Positions 5,970 to 8,394 of a stretch of DNA of 8,394 bases are shown here, piece after piece; positions within the stretch are counted from its first letter, which is position 1, and each line of letters opens with the position of its first letter. Source of the stretch: Gammaproteobacteria bacterium (GTDB taxonomy: Bacteria > Pseudomonadota > Gammaproteobacteria > Thiomicrospirales > Thiomicrospiraceae). The notes under the pieces are model-generated. The model was given only the letters and a program-made list of their open reading frames with translations, did no database searches and was not told the origin of the DNA. The translations under genes and the position numbers were made by a program. Location of the stretch: NCBI GenBank assembly GCA_013153955.1, contig JAADDM010000069.1, positions 1-8,394 of the forward strand, read 5' to 3'.

Positions 5970-7334
5970 CTACAGACGATCAAAGATTGAGCCAGTAACG
6001 GGCGTAAACAGTTTGGCATAAAGTCGTGCGGCATAGGTGTTGGTCATGCCTGCAATGTAATCAGCAATCACTCTTTGTTTGGCCTGCTCCCCGTCAGCCA
6101 ACTCATACTTTTCAAAGGCTGTTGAAGGCAGTAGCGCCCCCGGGTTTGCGCGCAACGATTTAAACAGCTCCAATACAATGAGCTGGCCTTTGTACTCCAT
6201 CTGTTTCACTTCTGGAATGGTAATCACATTCTTATAGACAAAGCTTTTTAACAGCTCCAGCACCGCTGCGGGCCCTTCGGTCAATTTTGCTTGATAGCGC
6301 AGAAGAGGATGTTCAAAACTTTCCTGTTCGTGCATATAGATACTCTCAACCATGATGCCCACCATTTTACTGATGGCATGTTTTCGCCCTCTCGATGAGT
6401 GGCTAAAGAGGCGCTCAGTCATGTCACTGTCCCAGAGCGAATACTGCATAAACACAGGGTTTTGCATTACCTCTCGCTCCCAAAGTGCGCTATCGACCAT
6501 CTTCATGGCAACGGCATCTTCCAAGTCGTGAATACCATAGGCGATGTCATCGGCAAGCTCCATAATCGTGGTATCTAGGGCTTTATATTTAGTCTGTTTG
6601 TGGCAGCCTTCACACGGCGCTAACTGGGTAAACAGGGCTTTATCCTGCTCTGAAAAGGGTTCAAGCACCCAATCAAACAGATACTTCTCTTCCTTATATA
6701 AACTTTTAGGCGGGGCCCATCGGCTCATCTTTAGGGTTCTAAAGTCGTCAATCTGTTGCTCTTCCAACTGGCGCGTATAACGTGGATTAGAGGCGGTTAC
6801 ATCATCATAAATAGCTGGGTATTTCATCACCCCTAAAGCGGTACGGCGCGAGAGATCTAAGCCATTTTTGGCCGTATACTCTCCCAGCTTGGCTAAAATC
6901 CGAAGGGTCTGCGCATTGCCTTCAAAGCCACCGTAATGGCGCATCATATAATTCAAGGCCACCTCTCCACCGTGTCCAAACGGTGGGTGTCCTAAATCAT
7001 GGGCTAAGCAGATCGCTTCAATGAGATAAAAAGAGGGTAGCCAGTCAATATAGTCCGCCTCTTGCCCCGACGCATCTGTGCCAACGGTAATCAGCTGTTC
7101 AACGAGTCCTGAGCCAATTTGCGCAACTTCCATAGAGTGCGTTAAACGGGTTCGGTAAAAATCGGACTCACTCAACCCAAATATTTGGGTCTTGGCCTGC
7201 AGCCGTCTAAAGGATGCCGAATGAATCACGCGTGCGCGATCTCGTTGATAGACAATTCTGGCTGGACGAGGGGCTTTGCCCTCTAAAAAATCGCTATAAC
7301 GCTCTGTCCACGGCTGCATCTGTTCTCTATTCAT
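5970..7334 (-). CDS. dgt: Deoxyguanosinetriphosphate triphosphohydrolase-like protein
   Basis: HD-domain hydrolase of the dGTPase family, which splits dGTP (in some members other dNTPs) into deoxynucleoside and triphosphate and so tunes the dNTP pool; some members also restrict phages. Visible motifs are YQRDRARVIHSASFRRLQAKTQ (in two parts, 29-38 and 39-50), FYRTRLTHSMEVAQIGSG (59-76) with metal ligand H66, AHDLGHPPFGHGGE (111-124) with H112, D113 and, by alignment to E. coli Dgt, catalytic H121 and E124, and ELADDIAYGIHDLEDA (259-274) with metal ligand D263. All HD residues are present, so it should be active. At 454 aa it fits the long gammaproteobacterial dGTPase-like group better than E. 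coli Dgt (505 aa), and its substrate cannot be told. A CxxC (C241, C244) lies just before the last HD motif. The ATG has only a weak ribosome binding site. A minus-strand TATTAT (7396-7391) is a possible -10. It is a single gene, convergent with queG. Confidence 0.93.
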   Translation of the reverse strand: MNREQMQPWTERYSDFLEGKAPRPARIVYQRDRARVIHSASFRRLQAKTQIFGLSESDFYRTRLTHSMEVAQIGSGLVEQLITVGTDASGQEADYIDWLPSFYLIEAICLAHDLGHPPFGHGGEVALNYMMRHYGGFEGNAQTLRILAKLGEYTAKNGLDLSRRTALGVMKYPAIYDDVTASNPRYTRQLEEQQIDDFRTLKMSRWAPPKSLYKEEKYLFDWVLEPFSEQDKALFTQLAPCEGCHKQTKYKALDTTIMELADDIAYGIHDLEDAVAMKMVDSALWEREVMQNPVFMQYSLWDSDMTERLFSHSSRGRKHAISKMVGIMVESIYMHEQESFEHPLLRYQAKLTEGPAAVLELLKSFVYKNVITIPEVKQMEYKGQLIVLELFKSLRANPGALLPSTAFEKYELADGEQAKQRVIADYIAGMTNTYAARLYAKLFTPVTGSIFDRL

Positions 7335-7706
7335 AACTGACTCATTTTACTCATTGACCAAGGCAGACAAACATCTAACCTTAAAACCTCATAATACTTA
7401 AAAAAGAGACGCGCGCCACTGTTTACGAAAATAATCCCCTGCTTTATCTTACTTTTACGCTAATCCGTAGCGTAACCGTTACGGTAATCGGCAGCATGCT
7501 CTTGCCTAATAAGCTAACCGTAACCGATTCAAAACCCTCCTAATCACTCACTGATAACCTGATAATGCTTTCTCAAATATGCAGCGTCTTATCACTAGAC
7601 GAATCCTTATTTTATGGGTATGCTAGAGGCTCAAATTAGAGGTTGAAAAAACACAATCATTCACCCAAATACACCCTTAACCGAACCGTAACTGAGTTGA
7701 AGCCTA
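7335..7706. other. Intergenic region with AACCGTAAC repeats
   Basis: These 372 bases separate the dGTPase gene (minus) from the lipoprotein gene (plus) and should hold both promoters. I see no gene. AACCGTAAC occurs at 7516-7524 and 7684-7692, and the inverse of its core, GTTACGGT, at 7478-7485. An odd palindrome, CGTAAC-C-GTTACG, lies at 7471-7483, and the 8-bp palindrome AGCATGCT at 7493-7500. A weak promoter candidate for the lipoprotein gene is TAGACG (7596-7601), 17 bases, TATGCT (7619-7624). Confidence 0.5.
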
Positions 7707-7970
7707 ATGAGACACGAATCCCTTAACATCACGATGAAACAGCATAAGCACAGTACCTCTTTCCATAAGTGTACTCGATCTGTTGTATTCAAGTCCGCAA
7801 CCGCACTCCTGCTACTGCCCGCCCTTTTTACAATGAGTGGCTGCTTTAAATCTGATGCGGAAGTCTGTATTGAAGAACAGAGCCACCTCTGGAATAAAGA
7901 GGGGAAAACCAAAGCGGATAACCAAGTGTACTGGTCTGCCATTGCAGAGTGTAAAGCCAATAATAAGTAG
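7707..7970 (+). CDS. Small lipoprotein of unknown function
   Basis: An 87-aa protein with a lipoprotein signal peptide: basic n-region (K21, R24, K29), hydrophobic core ATALLLLPALFTM (31-43) and lipobox MSGC, so the lipid would be attached to C46. The mature part is only about 42 residues, charged and soluble, with two more cysteines (C54, C82) that could form a disulfide, and two tryptophans (W62, W76). Residue 47 is Phe, not Asp, so the inner-membrane retention signal is absent and the outer membrane is the likely site. I do not recognise the family. ATG at 7734 (residue 10) is an alternative start with a more usual n-region length; neither has a strong ribosome binding site. The next gene on the same strand begins 139 bases downstream and also encodes an envelope protein. 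The overlapping minus-strand frames show no protein-like features. Confidence 0.72.
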   Translation: MRHESLNITMKQHKHSTSFHKCTRSVVFKSATALLLLPALFTMSGCFKSDAEVCIEEQSHLWNKEGKTKADNQVYWSAIAECKANNK

Positions 7971-8109
7971 TTGTTTTATCCGTGAATGTACAGCCACTCT
8001 AAACGATAAAATAGACTGTAAAACATATGTGTGCGCTATAGAACAGACGTGATGTGCTCTAGTGCGCCCTCTAACGCCCTTCAATCAAGACAAAAAAAGA
8101 CCCCCTCTG

Positions 8110-8394
8110 ATGCGTTGGATAAAAAGACTGCTTGCCCTGCTCCTGATACTCTTACTGTTATTACTGGTAAGCCTTGTTCTTGGTGGTTTCTTTATCCAAA
8201 AGCAGCTCTCTGATGCCAATATTAAAATTACCGATTGGCAGTTAGACACACTCTCTCTTACCAGCCTACGACTCTCTCAGCTAGAGCTGATACATCGCCC
8301 CCCTGTCCCACAGCCCAAAAAGCCCATTATTGATCCACTCAATAAAACCTATGAGCCCTTTAAAAACGTCAACTACTCTGAGGATACTCAAAAG
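8110..8394 (+). CDS. Membrane-anchored protein, cut off by the window end
   Basis: An open frame of 95 codons runs from ATG 8110 to the last base without a stop, so only the N terminus is seen. It starts with basic residues (R2, K5, R6) and a very Leu-rich hydrophobic segment (about 7-28), a signal anchor or uncleaved signal peptide, leaving the rest in the periplasm. Then comes ITDWQLDTLSLTSLRLSQLEL (40-60, given here in one-letter blocks: ITDWQLDTLS, LTSLRLSQLEL), with alternating hydrophobic residues as in a beta-strand, and a Pro-rich part (64-76). An N-terminal anchor followed by beta-strands resembles AsmA/TamB/YdbH-type inter-membrane lipid transport proteins, but this is only an impression. 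In-frame GTG at 8062 is the only upstream alternative before a stop at 8050. A weak AAAGA (8096-8100) precedes the ATG. Confidence 0.7.
   Translation, partial: MRWIKRLLALLLILLLLLLVSLVLGGFFIQKQLSDANIKITDWQLDTLSLTSLRLSQLELIHRPPVPQPKKPIIDPLNKTYEPFKNVNYSEDTQK

Noticed and set aside
5970..7334. dGTPase-like gene as part of a phage-defence island
   Set aside because: Some dGTPases restrict phages, but no other defence gene, mobile element or compositional shift is seen; the housekeeping role is the simpler reading.
7661..7960. 99-codon minus-strand open frame over the lipoprotein gene
   Set aside because: The plus-strand frame shows a proper lipoprotein signal and lipobox, while the minus frame looks like random sequence.
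7974..8011. TTTTATC/GATAAAA inverted repeat after the lipoprotein gene
   Set aside because: It is a 7-bp AT-rich stem with a 24-base loop, too weak to call a terminator or operator.
8031..8213. 60-codon plus-strand open frame overlapping the right-edge gene
   Set aside because: Its composition is random, whereas the overlapping frame from 8110 has a clean membrane anchor and stays open to the window end.

Overview
This window looks like a conserved chromosomal segment of a gammaproteobacterium. The evidence is a 6S RNA gene directly upstream of 5-formyltetrahydrofolate cyclo-ligase, the queG / tsaE / amidase neighbourhood also found in E. coli, and a gammaproteobacterial-type long dGTPase-like protein. 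Moderate AT-richness and polar insertions in several enzymes would fit a Thiomicrospira-like sulfur oxidiser, but that placement is only a guess. I see no mobile elements, CRISPR array, tRNA or prophage genes.

Layout. Positions 1-246 hold no recognisable gene. A strong promoter (247-283) drives 6S RNA (about 290-466), followed on the same strand by fau (538-1422). A bidirectional hairpin terminator (1494-1524) separates fau from the convergent minus-strand pair tsaE (3606-4148) and amiB/amiC-type amidase (1619-3421). queG (4388-5779, plus) diverges from tsaE across 239 bases that carry candidate promoters for both. A dGTPase-like HD hydrolase (5970-7334, minus) converges on queG. The 372 bases upstream of it contain short AACCGTAAC-type repeats. 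The right end holds a small lipoprotein (7707-7970) and the start of a membrane-anchored protein (8110 to the window end) that is cut off.

Functions. Most genes are housekeeping: 6S RNA (RNA polymerase control in stationary phase), Fau (folate salvage), TsaE (tRNA t6A37), QueG (last step of queuosine synthesis), the amidase (septal peptidoglycan splitting) and the dGTPase (dNTP pool control). TsaE and QueG both act on anticodon-loop modification. Compared with E. coli, the nnr gene that sits between queG and tsaE is absent, and mutL does not follow the amidase.

I find no convincing new multi-gene system. The less ordinary points are the polar insertions in Fau and QueG, the very lysine-rich linker in the amidase, a possible leaderless queG transcript, a TTG start for tsaE, a sigma-54-like motif inside a nested inverted repeat upstream of the amidase, and the unassigned lipoprotein / membrane-protein pair at the right edge.
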